A stretch of DNA of 64,000 nt, taken from the NCBI GenBank assembly GCA_016165875.1, contig JABBOT010000080.1:8166172-8230171 (forward strand). Direction: 5' to 3'. The notes beneath the pieces were generated by a model. It was not told the origin of the DNA. It did not search any database and saw only the letters and a program-made list of their open reading frames with translations. Both the position numbers and the translations under genes were made by a program. Within the stretch, counting starts at the first letter, position 1, and the number at the start of each line of letters is the position of its first letter. Below, one piece after another: positions 14,601 to 29,600 of the stretch. This DNA is from Acanthopleura granulata. Its lineage: Eukaryota; Mollusca; Polyplacophora; Chitonida; Chitonidae.

Positions 14601-17600
14601 AAACCTTAAGGTTCCCGTGACCTGGCGGCTTCAGTTTTTAAAATAATTAGACTCATGTAAACTCCTGGGGCCTGTTGTACAAAGACAGTGTAACCTGCTT
14701 CAGGTGTGTCAGTGTCTGTTTTAACCGAATGACTGTAAATGCCCTTTTTAGCTAGACTGTCAGTTTAAGCTGCATGAATGACAGTCTGTTTGTAGCTGAA
14801 TGACTTATCTGTGTTATCTGAATGACTTGTCTGTTTAGCTGAATGAATGACTGTCTCTGTTTAGCTGAATAAATGACTTGTTTGTTTAGCTGAAGGGCTT
14901 GTCTGTTTTTAGCTGAATGACTTGTGTATTTTAGCTGAATGAATGATTGCTTGTCTTAGTTAAATGACTTGTCTGCTTTAGCTGAATGACCTGTCTGTTT
15001 GAGCTGAATGACTGACTTGTCTGTTTGAGCTGAATGACTGACTTGTCTGTTTTGAGCTGAATGACTGACTTGTCTGTTTGAGCTGAATGAATGACATGTC
15101 TGTTTTAGCTGAATGACTGACATGATCTGTTTAAGCTGAATGACTGTCACACGGGTGTGGTGTTTGATGGCCTGGAAACCCTGTTCAGCCAGAACATGTA
15201 CACGGCAGCGCAGGCCATCCTCAGGGCACTGAACAACCGGCGATTCCTCTTCTTCGTCACCCTGAAGCTGGACTACAGTAAGCTGAAGGAACAGGAGAAA
15301 TCGAAACGTGAGGAGCAAGGTAAATGTGGAGGTCATTCCAGGATTTTCAGGATGTCACATTCAGAAATGTCATATGTAGATAATGCCAATGTCACATACA
15401 CCACATGTGCATGTGTATTACATATCTCAACGCTTCACACTTGTCACCTACACTAGAATCTTGTCATAGTACACATTACTCTTGTAACATACACCTCCAG
15501 TACACATTATTCAGACTCATCATGCTTTTAACATACACATTAGACTTCTGTCATATATTTAGTTAAGTTTGGATCACAGATGTCACATACACATTACAGT
15601 TAGTCACTTGAGGCCTCTGCGACAGTGGGATTAGAATGCTCTCGCAGCACAATGACTCACAAAAATCTCAGCTCTGTGTTCGCTGTGAGTTCAGGTACAG
15701 CTCATGCTTCCTCTGTGGTGGTAAATTGGAAGTTCTACCTTTCCAGGTTCCTCCCACTGTTATCCTCCCTGGAGTGTAGAAGGGAATTATTCTTGAGTAC
15801 AACGTAAAACAAAACACACGTACACATAATATTTGTATCACGGATCGCTGTGAGTACAAGTCCAGCTGGTTTCTTCTCCGGCTGTACGTGGGAAGGTCTG
15901 CTAGCAACCTGCAGATGGTTGTGGGTTTTCCTGGCCGCCATCGTATTAGTGAAATATTCTTGAGTACGATGTAAAACACTAATCAATTAAATAAATAAAT
16001 TGTATCACAGACATTGCACTTGTCATATATATGTAACTTAAATTATGCCTGTCCTACTTCTCTGGTGGAATTCTCTTCAGAATGACAGGACTGAAATGTG
16101 AACACTGGTCTACATGTATCTCAGTCTCACTCTAAAACATTATTTCACCTTTACATGAATTTCATCGTTTTACATTGAAAAGAATAAGAACAGTGTATCT
16201 AAACAGTTCATGTTGTTGTTGTACAGAGAGAGAAGCCAAGCGCAAAGAGGAAGAGGAGAGACAGAGACTGGAGGACATGTCTGAGGATGAGTATGACGCG
16301 CTTCCTGAGACGCAGAAGGCTGAGGTTGACAAGAAGCGCCTGGAAATCAAGAAACTCAGAATTAAGAAGTGAGGATCTGCAATATTGGGGGAAAATTTAC
16401 TTGCATTTTTGAACTGACATTGAATCCTACAACATCAGTTAAAGGATACACAAATGCGGCTGTAGTTTGTATTCATGTCCAACTTGTATGTGGTGACCAA
16501 CTAAGGTTTGAAATCAAAAAAAATGTATCCAAAATTGTGTAATACTGTTTCTCATGTCAGTGTCTGAAAATCCTTTGCCCTAACTCTTAGCTTACGTGAT
16601 TGGGAAACTTGTATTTATAGAGAGTTTTCAAAAATATCATTTTTTGGATATGTTCATTTCTTTAATTTCTGTGAGATTCTCGCCACGATATGGCTGAGAT
16701 ATTACCGATGTGGCATTAAGCCATAATCATTCATTCATTTATTCTGTGAAATGACCGAGGGTTAGAAAAAGTTTAGAAGTAATCTTTGGGTTCGTTTTCT
16801 CTAAATGATTAGATCATAGTAGAATAAAATCACAAATCATTGGTATTGGATGTAGTTAGAAATGTCTATATCATTCATAAAAAATTTTAAAGGGAAAAAC
16901 CTCGTAAATATGAACTTAGGGTGAGTAAAAATTGCATCTGAAAATACCTTCACTGAATTTTTTAGATTTTTTTCACCAAAATAATTGCAGTCAAATGTTT
17001 TGATTGTATGGTGGGTTTTATAGACCATATTGATGATGTGGTTCACCAGTGATATCACGCCGACTTTGTATGGCCTTAAAGCAGAAATTTAATGTCATAT
17101 TAGTGTTTTGATACACAGACAAGCATCACAAGGACACGCTTCACAAGAACAATATTCAGATCTGAACATAAAGATGTGCAAAAAGTGATGTGACATCACT
17201 GATGAACCACCATATCCATAAAACTCCTCAAACTATCAAAATATTTGACTGCGATTATTTGGGTGAAAAAAAAAATCTAAAAAATTCAGTGAAGGTATTT
17301 TCAGATGCAGATTTTAATGGTCTTTTCACTCACCCTAAGTTCATTTTTACTAGGTCTTTCCCTTTAAATTACATTTTATCACATTGGCTTTGAGCACTCA
17401 AGATATGCTTGTATTTTAATTGCTCTCTGTGTTTCATTGGTTTTTAGCAAAGCTTTGTTTTTGTTGTTCCTGAATTTCGATGTTATTATATTTTGCAGAG
17501 AAATGGAAGAGAAGGCAGAGAGAGATCGCCTTGAGCAGTTGGAAAGAGAAGAAGAACAAAGAAGACTCGAAGAGGAGAAGTAAGTCATCCCGAAGTTCAC

Positions 17601-20600
17601 TGTCCAGTAATCTTGGTTCATTACTATACAAAATTGACAATTTCAGTTTTGTCTTTTTCTAAACAAAACGTCGGGAACCTATGTTGTGACTGATAATGCA
17701 GATAATGCATAATCTGCTGTATCACTTTGACCGATAATGTTATAATGTCTGATGCTGTTGTAAGTACCACTGATACTGTTTAAACTTTTCATGTAAAACA
17801 TTATCGAGAAGAATTTACGACGACATCCGTCATGTCGGTTAGGAAAGAGGTTACCACATTATCGATAAAGAATTTTAAAGAAAATATTTTAACATTATCA
17901 GTCATTTTACAGTAGTAACTTTACAAGAGTTAAAATATGATACAATATATTTGGCAGGTGTAATAAATAGATGGTTGGAGAATGCATTTAGCTTTGGCAC
18001 CAGCTTAACCTGGATAAAGAAATATTACACACTGTACAATTTATGGGGAACCCACCATTGGTGTACATTGAATTATGTATGCCTGCAGCTAATACATATG
18101 GGGGCCTCTGTGGACGAGGGAGATAGCGTGCTAGTGCAGCGTAATGACCCGGGTGTTTCTCAATAACACTGTCACTGTGAGTTCAAGAGAAATATGTGGA
18201 AAGGTCTGCCAGCAATCTCATTAAAATTTGATCCTTAATTCAGGCTGGGATCAGACCCTCAGCCGTGGTTTATTATCTTCTGAGGAATTTCGGGAGCCCT
18301 TTGAGAATACATAATGCTGAGTGTGCTCGTATTATAACCTTTTCTTCAGTACATGAATTGCCTCGTTCTTTTCAACTCTAAGCCCCAGCAAAAGCGCCAA
18401 TTTAACTTCGTGAGACCAGCTGGTCAATGTTTACGCTGAGATCAGAAGTCTGCAGTCTGTCAGAGTGATCATCGGTCACCTCTGCCTTAGATTGAGAAGC
18501 ATCCCATTGATTGACTTATTGTATGAACCCACATAAGACATTTAGCATTGGCAGTGTACCAGATCATGTTAGCATAGTGGCCTCACGATATCATTGTAGT
18601 GAGATCGGTCTGCCAGCAATCTGCGCATGGTTGTGGGTGTCTACAGGAATCTGCCCGGTTTCCTCCCACAATGACGCTTGCTGTCGTTGTATAAGTGAAA
18701 TAGTTTTGAATACCATGTAAAATCACCGATCCTGATGCTTTTTGCATCAGGAACTGATCTGAGAATTCTTACAATTTTCCAGGCAGAGTAAACGTCGAGG
18801 CAAGAAACAGTTAGGAGTCGACCAGAAAGATGGCAAAAAGAGCGTGGCAGCAGGTCGAGTTGGCGCCAGCGAATCTAAAATGGGCCAGAAAGGTGCTGGG
18901 GGCAAAGGTCATGAGGACAGCTTGGCAGCCACCAAGACAGGCTCTAATACAGATCGCCCCGAGTCTCACCAGACGGAAAAAAGTGACCCAGCCATGGATC
19001 CAGATGGAAAGTACGTAGCAGATTATATGATTTGTTTAGTTATTTATTGGATTGCTGTTTTCACTTACATAACAGCAGGCAGCATTATGGTGGGAGGAAA
19101 TCAAGGAGAGCCCGGGGGAAACCCATGACCCTCTGCAGGTTTCTGGCAGACTTTCCCATGTACCACCAGAGACGATGGCAGCGTGGCAAATTGTGCGAGG
19201 AAAGGAAAATGGGTCACGTGTTACATGTCATAAGATGCATTTTTCTGGCCATAGCGGTGACGGTGTAAGTGGTGGCTTGCTGTGGTGAGTTGCATGGTCG
19301 GTTCCTAGTCTTACTGCTTCAGCTGTGGCTAGGAAGTGAGGACGTTTGTCAGGTACCTGGCAAACGCTGGTGGCGGACTGTGGGCACTCGGATTTCCTTC
19401 ATCCATCAACCTGACCAGCTTCAGTGAAAAGTGATGATTGAACTGAACGTTAAATACTCACACACACATATATAAATAAATTAATAATAAAATATTATGT
19501 ACAGGAATGAACTGAATTGTACTCTTGGAGCAGCGTGTGTATTTTGGTCACAATTGGACAGCTCAGCCAAGTAATTTCAGTCACTTGAAACTGTATACAT
19601 TTACTGGTATATATATATAAAACGACGGATGTGTATGGGTTTAGCAGTAGGCATCTGCCAAGATGTGGTGTCTTGTATTCTGAGCCAAACATTGTGTAAC
19701 TTACTCTAACGCACATCTTAAATTCCAGGCATCTGGGTTTATCACCTGTTTGATCTCTGTGAGAAAATGTTATGCAATACAGAAAGTTCATTGTTAGCAG
19801 TGTCGATGGATATTTGGATGAATGTACCGAGTTTATATACACAAATATGGGTATTGGGTGTAGAACAAATGTCAACTCTAGTAGAGACATCTGTGGCTGA
19901 GAGGGTTAGCATACTAGTGCAGCACAATGACCCAGTAGCCTTTCACCAATACGGTCACACTGAGTTCAAGCTCAGCCCATGCTGGCCGGTCCGTGGGTTT
20001 CCCCCGAGCACTGCCCAGCCTCTTCCCACCATAACTGCATATACTCAATATTCTTGAGTATGGCTTAAACACCAATCAAATAAATAAGTAAATAAATACA
20101 TACTTTATTATCTGTAGATCTTTCCTCAGCCCAGCCATTCTTTGGCCACATATTAAAACACATTTATGAGAGTACAAAAATATACTGTATTCGTCTGAAA
20201 CATTCAAGAAGTGGTTTTGTGTTTCACAGGAAAAAGAAAAGCCTAACTAAAGATGGCAAGCGCCCTGAAGGTATTAAAGAGAAGAGTCGTGAAGGGGACG
20301 TGTGCCCGGCTACAGAGGAGCAGGTGAAGGACCTGGCCAGAGAGTCGGATATGATGCTCATGCAGAGGTGAGCACGGGAAAATGATATCTGTGGAGAGAG
20401 GAGTCTCTGTATTTGTATGACCTGTCCTTTAGTTTTCTCCACAACTGTTCATTTGATCGAGTTCACACTTGTCATGCGTTTTGCTGAAGAAGTGAGGAAT
20501 TGTGATGTCGAATGATCGAAAAGTTGCATATTGCATATGCTGATTAGGAGGATTAGGTGTATCCCAAATCTTTCACCTTTACCTGCATACTTTTATAATG

Positions 20601-23600
20601 TATGGAAGGACTAGAAAAGCAGCTGGAAAAATGTAAACGTCAGCTCCAGAGGTATTTTAGGTCATTTACCGTATTGTCATCAGTGTGGACAGGTGTTTCA
20701 AAAGTTGCTTATTGCATGTGCAACTTAAGTAGTGATGAGATCATATTTACCTGAATAATCTCCTTAGTTGTGGAATGGATTCTGTACAAAAGTAACAGCT
20801 TGCCTTTTACCCACTGGACACATGACAGATACGTGCACTGCAGTTTAATACAAATTTGAAATGATTTTTGTGACATATATGACCCACCAGTCATGAGTGT
20901 ATATATTTCTAATGCGATTTTAACTGTCAATGTTGAAAGGAGACCTGTTCTGTAGAATCTTTAGGGGTTTTGTCTTTGTTCTAGCTAGTACGTGACCAGG
21001 TTAACACACCAAAAATGAGCATGAGTTTTTGAGAATAATTGTTTTTCTGACTTTCGAGGGTTACCCATGGTTTCCTTTCATTGCCATGTGTACACAAGCG
21101 TGTTTTCATCTTTGTGGTGTAATAATATGGAATTACAAGTGAATCGTGTTGAATACTGGAATAAACTGTATTTAAGTATGGAAATGTTCTGCGTTTTAAA
21201 CTTTCACTGTTAAAATTCTCGACAGGTTCCGTACATTTGAACATGGAATGAAGGACATTTTGGACCTGGTTGAGAACTGGGACAGAGCGGCGGGTCAACT
21301 CAAGCGACCCCCGACCCCGTCTGACCGCTCAGATGGAGACGATGGTCACCCGCCTTCAGGCAGGAAGGTCAAGGGAAAAGGTGACCACTTGACTTTCACT
21401 TATCTGAGCCATAACCCTAAAACATATACACACACATGTAGCTTTTAGTGTTATGAAGATACACAGTTTAATTAGTACAGTAACCAGATTCGGCGTATTT
21501 ACACATGAATATATCGTTGAATACAGTGTTTGTTCAAATTGTCTTCATTTTTAAGTTTTTTAAGAATGACTGATTCCAAAGATGTTTATATCTGCCCTTT
21601 GACCATCGATACCTAATGCTTTGTGAAATTAGCAGACATGGGAAGAGATCCTGTTTTTGCTGAGTTACACCCCTTTATTATATCTTCTTTTTTCAATACT
21701 GCTACAGCTGTGAAGCGAATTGGCAGCATTTAATCAGAGTTTGCTTATACCGATGACATAATCATTTAGCACCTCTCAACAGTGTAATTTTATTTTCTTT
21801 TATTTTTGCCAGTGTCTAGCATTGTTCTTTGTGTTTTAGACAAACATGACAAGCAGAAAGAGCGAGAAATTCAAGAGAAATTGGAGCGAGAGAAGGCTGA
21901 AAAAGCTGCTAAAGAGGTATAAAACTGTCATGAAACTTTGAAGTCTTCATTTATGCAAACTGTATCCTGTGGAACAATTGATTTAGTCTGTTATGTTTCT
22001 CTGTTCTACCCAGCCACTGCGTTTCATGAAGAGTTTGCATTGAAAACTTTGTGATAACAGATTCTGAACTTGACTCGATTCGGAGCTAAGCTAATTTTTT
22101 TTTTTTTTTGACGTGTCTGTGGTGTACATGTATGCATGTAATGGACGCTCTCAATTTGAGATATTCTCTGCTGTTCTGTGCATCTGCAGCTAGCTCAGTC
22201 TGATGGGGAAGGCATGGCTTCAGATGACATAGATGGAGAAGGGGAGGAGCCAAAACCTACTATTGTGATTGGCATTCCTCACATAGTGGTGGACTGTGGG
22301 GAGCCTAATGTTTCTCCAGGCCAGAATGTGCTTACCTCTGACAAACTTCCCAGCATGGAAGAGGTAAGATGCTAACCTCGCCATCAGCATGGAGTATTGG
22401 CATTGATGACTTCGCTCGTCAGATGTAGAAGCCCTGGTCTTCTTTTGTTATCAATTGGTGTACATACTGTTGGTTTTCGGCTCTGTATGGGAATGTCTGC
22501 CAGCAACTTGAAGATGGTCGTGGGTTTCTCCAGAGGTTCTGCCTGGTTTCCTCACACCATAATGCTGGCCGCATGCTGGTATAAGTGAAGTTTTCTTTGA
22601 AGTGAGGTAAAACTCTAATCCACAAAATAAATGCTGCTTTATTTTCATTTCCACCTCCAGTGTAGCATACACATACGCAGGTGAAAATCTGTGCATCATA
22701 TGTGGGAAATCCAGGTATTACTCTACAAAAGCTGGTTGTGTTCTGTTTACCAAACACAGACTGCCACTTTTTTTCGTGAGAAAAAACCTGTCTTCTATTA
22801 GGAAAACCAAGTTGCCTTCACTATACATATAATTGGACAAAATAAAGGAAGATGCCGTTCTTCACGATGTGTATGTGCAGATTTAATCCTAACCTATCTC
22901 CAACTCTGTTCAGGTACTGGATGGATTAGGCCTTGGCCCAAAGGGCCCACCCATCCCACCCCCAGCCTCCTTCAGTGTTATCCCCTACCCCGTCAAGAGG
23001 AGGGCGCCCCCTATGGGAGAGATGGCAGGGCACTACATGTTTGTGGCAGCCTCACCCGATGACCCGTAAGTCTGGGGCAATTGTCAACAGAACATTCAGA
23101 GTCTCTGATGGTGTGGTCGTGGTTGTAGCTTTTGTGGTTAAATCTGGGTGTAGAATCATGAAAGTGTTGCTGCTGCTGTCCTCAGCAGGTCAGGTGGCTG
23201 ATTACTTTCTGACCTGATCAGGGTTGACTGGTGACTTCATGCCTTCTGAAGTCCTGGTGATTTCATTTAAGTGTCATGTTACATGGATTTTCGAGAACAC
23301 TGGTGTGTTTCGTGTTTGTTCTTTACACGTATGCTCGTTAAGTTGGGACGAGGGACAGTGGACATACACATAAAGGTGTCATCTCCAATCAGATGGCTGC
23401 TTCATTACTTTCTGTCTTGGTCAAGATTGACAGTAGTCCTGCTGATTGAATGCCGTCTAACACAAAGTCTTCAAATTCATTGCAAATGTTGTCTTAAGGA
23501 TGTTCAGGATCAGTAGTATGTTTAACAGTTGTGTCTAGTGCACTTTAAATTGGAACTAGGGTGTTGCTGTTCAGTTCAGGTGGCTGATCACTGCTTCGGA

Positions 23601-26600
23601 CATGAAATGTAAGGCGAAATTTAACTTCACACTGACATTTGCATGCTATCGAATTCTTGTTCACGTGTCTTGCCTATCATTGTGAAGGTTGACAAGCAGG
23701 ATTTTTCATGACATGATATGTGCAAGCCGGACATTTTAGAAAACACCCCATGGGACGAAGTGGTATGACAGTGTTGTCCATGTTACTAGACAAATGTCTC
23801 TAGGGTCAAACCACTTTAAGCAAAGGGGGATTTTCAAAATGTCGGACACCGGTTTGCTGGCTTGTATGTGTATAACAAGAAGTTCTTATGAATTAATTTG
23901 AATGTTGCATTGTGTGGATTTTCAGGAACATTGGCGTAGAGGAGAAGGTAAAAGAACCTGATCTGGATGAGGAGAGTTGGCAGGCTGAGAAAACAAAGGA
24001 AGAACACACAACCGGGAAAACCAAGGGCAAAGAGAAACTGAAAGCTGGAGCTGAAAAACAGACTGACAGGAAGAAGAGTGCTGGTAAACGCACAGTCTTG
24101 GGCAGACGGAACTCCACCCAGCCCATGTCGCCTCCCCCTGGGGCTTCAACACCTGCCTCGGATGTGGATGGACAGAGGTAACATTGAGCTCTTGTTTTCC
24201 TACACATGTATACATACATGTATGGACGTTTTTGCCTCTAAATTCACCATACCAAGCCATCACTATGTATGCATGTGCATGTCACAGTATTTTTACTTCT
24301 CCTCGAGAAGTTTTGTGTTTTGCTGGTGTTTATCTTTCTGTGAGTAACATCACTACTAAACTTCTAGACAGATTGGGTTGCAATTTTATACATGGGTTGA
24401 CCTAGGGCAATTCAGTACCAATCCTTGAAACTTTGGTTGAACTGGATATTAAACTATTATTCACCATCGTGAGGCAAGACATAAACCCAGAGTTTTGCCC
24501 CTTTGTAGTAGGGGTATTTGTACATTTTTACGTGCATGGGGTTTGCACTTTTAGAAAGCACAAATAAATTCTCTTTGTACAGTAATGTCTATATTCTACC
24601 ATTAATTCAGTGATCAGTGTTCTTAAAAGCAAAACTGGCCATGGAAGTTTTCATATTCCATTTTTAGGGGGTCAGATTTTCTGCTTTGCCTGTGCCCATG
24701 GAATACTGTAAAACTCACACAGTTTGTTCTCACTGGTTAAATGTGTACCTGCTCTTCCCTGTTGTTATACTCTGCCCAGCTCTTTTGGCTTCACTGTCGT
24801 CACTGCATGCTTCTGTCTTTCTCACAGCACAACGGCTGACAGTGTGGCCATCACAGAAGCAAAGAACCCAAAGTAAGTTTTCTAAATCAAGTGATATCAC
24901 TTTTCAGTATATTAAAATATTTTATTGGCATTCAACACTATACAAAAATATTTCATTAATATGACTGAGAGTTCAGAATAAACTATTGACTTTTGGCAAG
25001 TAACTTTTAAACTTGACCACATTTTCCACATATATTTTCACCTACGAGCTCAATATGTATTACGTTTTGATATCCATCGAACTTCAAGAACCACCCTAAA
25101 TAGTAAAGTCATAATCACAGGGTACTGAACAGTACCATGCAGAATTGTTCATAGAGGTTAGAAGTCAGTACTGTAAGGCAGCTCCAATCTTGGGAAAGTC
25201 TGCCAGCAACCAGCAGATGGTTATGGGTTTCTGCCAGCTCTACCCAGTATCCTCCCTACATTCTTGAGTACGGCGTAAAACACCAATCAAACAAATAAGT
25301 GATAATTGTAAAGCAGCCACTTATTGGTGTGCGACAATTTTTGTTTCTGTAGTTAATTGCTGCACTGTACAGTTGCAGTCATGAAACTTTTGGGAAGTGC
25401 ACATAAGTACATACCAAAAGTGACAATTGGTCTTGTAGTAACAGAATGGCTTCAGATCTATCAATTTTAGACCTTGTTCTCAGGTCTGTCGGTTTGTTTC
25501 CAATTGAGCTCTGTTTGTTGTCTACTCTCGTAGGTTGACCATTTTCCGCTGGGTGGTTCCCGCCCATGGCGAGGTTGTCATGAAGCTGAGGTTCCAGTCT
25601 GAAGAGCTGGGCCAGTTTGACCAGACCCTGAACTTTGAGATCGTTGGGACGAGGCGACGATACCAAGTGTACTGCCGCGGGGTCTGTGCCTTCCCTACCA
25701 TCAGCAGGGAGCCAAGGTAATAGATTGTCATGTGTACAAAACCTATGGGCATGTTGCTAGTATGAGGATCAAAGAACTTCAAAAGAACTAGGCTTCTGCC
25801 TAAACCTTAAATCTATGGGCATGTTGCGGGTATGAAGATCAGACAAGCTCACAAACATTAAGCATCTGCTTAAACCCACATGTAAAACATGTTGGCATGT
25901 TGCTAGTATGAAGATCAGACAACCTCACAAACATTAAGCATCTGCCTATACCTACATGTAAAAGATGTTGGCATGTTGCTAGTATGAAGATCAGACAACC
26001 TCACAAACATTAAGCATCTGCCTAAACCTACATGTAAAACATGTTGGCATGTTGCTAGTATGAAGATCAGACAACGTCACAAACACTATGCATCTGCCTA
26101 AACCTAAAACTCATGGACATGTTGCCACTACACATTTTTAAGGCATAGCAGTGGACAATAACTCCTGTTTTGAGTTTCTTTTAAGTGATTCTTTAAAGAG
26201 ATGAGTGGTATGCTGTTCATGCTTGAGGCAGATTTCACAATCCTGAACTCTTTGAAAGCTTATTTGACGTATGACGATGATTGGAATCATGATAAGACAT
26301 GATAGATGTACATTTATTAGAACATGATAAAACATTGGACTAAAAGCCAGTTTTCACTATTCACATCTATCTTGTGACATGTGTTAACTAAAACCGTGTT
26401 TTTTTTTCACAGAATTGTCTTTCCTCATCGCAAAAAGTCAAAGAAGTTTGATGAGATAGTTCACAAGAAGTACATTCTGACAGACGAGCAGTTTGAGTTT
26501 GGACCACTGCTGGTGGGCAAGACCAGGGACAGGTAAATCTCCTTCTAAAGGACAGTATGCTAGGTGAAAGTTTATTTATGCTACCATAGCCCCTTAATGA

Positions 26601-29600
26601 AGCATAGGTAAAAGTGCTATTTAAACCTCAGGGCTGAACGTAACTCGGCATCCAGTGCTGTCACCGTGAGTTCAAACCCGGCTCATGCTGGCTTCCTCTG
26701 AGGTCTGTCAGCAATCTGTAAATGGTCATGAGTTTCCCCCTGGCTCTGCTCAGTTTTCTCCCACCATTATGCTGGCTGCATAAAATATTCTTGAGTATAG
26801 CATAGAACACCAATGAAATAGATAAAATAAATGTAAATAAATTTGTGTCCTGCCTCTGTCCAGATATAAGGAGGGACGTTACCCTGAGAATATGGAGAAG
26901 TTGACAATCCTGAACACGTCCCCACTGGAGGCAGACATCAGCTTCTGCTTCCTCAAGGACAGTAAGGCAGAGACCTATATCCTCGACCCGTCCAACATGG
27001 TCCTCAAACCCGGGCAGTCACAGGTCAGTCCAATCTGGTACCATGGTTTTGTCGGTACCGGTACAGATTTTCCACTCCTTTTGTTAAGTTTGTTTTCAGG
27101 AGTAATAGTTTTCATTAGGATACCATGATTAGAGCTTTGAATACCACAGGATGAAGCGTAAAGATTACATGCTAGTTACCTTTAATCAGGGTTGTCATGA
27201 TGATGACAAAATCTGAATTATCATGGATTAGTGTCACAGTCATTGTCATTAAAAAAATTCATGAATTTGACACTTTTTGGAGCAAGTCATGAAAAATTGG
27301 TGAATGAGCTTCTTGAGGTCAAGTGGGTAAATATCCTCTGTATTTTGTTTATGCAAATTTTTGAGACCAGCTTTCTTCTTCATTATATAAAAATTGTAAG
27401 TATTGCATAATTTGCAAGTGTTTTTTTTTTTTTTACGTGAAGTCAATCACTTTTCATCTTCATTTTATCTGTGTTGTGAAAGCAGTGTGTTACAGATCTG
27501 TAACCCAATCCCTGTATATACCAATGCAGTTGCAGCGAGTTCAAGCCGAGTTCTTGCGAATCATTGTGGAGTTCAGCTGGGCTCTTCCCAGAATAAGTTA
27601 AATACTCTTGAGTACGACGTAAAACACCAATCAAAGAATTATACTACTTCTATCTCGACAGGAGCTGTCTGTGTGGGCCTACCCCAAGGTTCCTGGGCGG
27701 TTCGAGGACGCTGTCGTTTGTTGTGTCCGAGAAAACCCTGAGCCTGTGGTCTTCAAGATCAGCTGTGACGGGGTCCGGCCGGAACTAGAGCTGGACAAGA
27801 AACAGCTGCACTTTGACAAGGTCTTACTCCACAGGTCAGTGGAATGTTGATTGGCATAGGCTAGGAGTGTAGAAAGCATCTAAACTACAGTTGTGAACTC
27901 GTCATTTACGGCTGTAATGCTGGAGTGCTGGTGTGCTACCTAAGGGTAGGTCAGTGCGTGGTTGATTGGGGTGGGCTAGGAGCTAGTGTAGAAAGCATCT
28001 AGTGGAAACCTAGGCGTCGAAACCAACATTCGTATACCAGCCATAAACCAAAATCGGCATTCTGGGTCAGTAATCGCAAGACCAGTTTCCTAAACAACGA
28101 ATAACACAAACCACCAAAGAACTAATACAATGTACTATTAAAATATAAAAATTAGGATCGATTCATGCAAAAGGAAGCAGTTAACAGTTTTCAGTGATGT
28201 CAAAAAGATGCAATGAATGCTCTAGGCGGATGAATAAAATCAGATTCTTGATGAGCTAAAACTTTCAAACTGCAGTATCAACATGTCACTTCCTGCTGAG
28301 TGCTGGTGTACTACCTGAGTGTAGGTTGGGGAATGGGTGATGGATGGAGTCAGGAATGTATGAAACCATACGTTGAAAATCACTGAAACTGATAGCTGTG
28401 ATATTTCAAGTCAAATCATAACATTTTCTTGTTCACATTGTATCTTTGCCCTTGAAGTGTATCAGAACCAAATTGTCAAGATGTACTAATGCATAGTGTG
28501 ATCAGATGAGACTTCTCGTCTGTTGTTTTTGACATAGTGTTTCAGTGAGACAGCACTGTCTTTGATTTGGTGTTGGAACTGGCCCCTTTCAGGAGACAAC
28601 AGTATAATACAACCAAGATAAATGTTGAAGACAGTATTAACCCTGAAGCCAAATGAACAGGAGGCGATATAGTGCAGATTCTAAATAACGGTTGTTGATA
28701 AGTGGAATTTTATATAGCAAAGTGATTTAACGTCATTCACAAAATTATCAGTTTTTAATGCACAGCAGGTTTCCCTCTGAAGTGGGGACAAAATTCCATG
28801 ATGACACCAGTTGTTTCTTACCCCTCATTTAATACACAAACATGTAGGTTGAGTCTCTGCTGTTGTTGAAAAACCACAAACATATTAGGTGTCATAATAA
28901 TGAACCTGGCAGTGAAGGATTTTCATTAACAGTTATATATTATACCATACATGGGCTTCCCTGGGGCTCTGCCTGGTTACCTCCCACCAAAATGCTGGCC
29001 ACCGTCGTATAAGTGAAATATTCTTGAGTACGGCATAAAACACAAACAAATAAATAAATAAATATTTTTCACAGGAAAGACACAAAGACGATTTACCTAA
29101 GGAACAGCACATTGTTGCCTGTTTCCTGGAAGCTGAGCGGTCTGGAGAACCTGGGTGATGATTTCTCTGTTGCCACAGACACTGGCATAATAGAGGCCAA
29201 GTCAGAATACGCCCTCAACGCCTTCTTCAGGGCCATGAAACCTGTCAACCAGATGAAAAAAATGTTAAGATTAGAGGTAGGTGTGACAGCTAAGCTCATT
29301 CACACATAGCCGTGTTTTAATAGTGTTTCCCTAACCTTTCTTTAATACTTGCCTGGGAAACCAACAAAATTAAACCATGACTTAAGTTGAATTAGATACA
29401 TCAACTTTTTCATAACATTTTTGAGAAATGACAGAAAGTGAGATATAATGCAGTGGGGATTGCAATTTTAACGCTGAAAAGTTTTAAGACTGTGGGATCA
29501 GTTCCAGTGTGTAAGAAGACCTGTGACACAACTTATTTCATACATGTAGTGCTGTATGTAGGGCATCCCAAAGTAGCTTGGGATGCTGAAGACATAAAAC

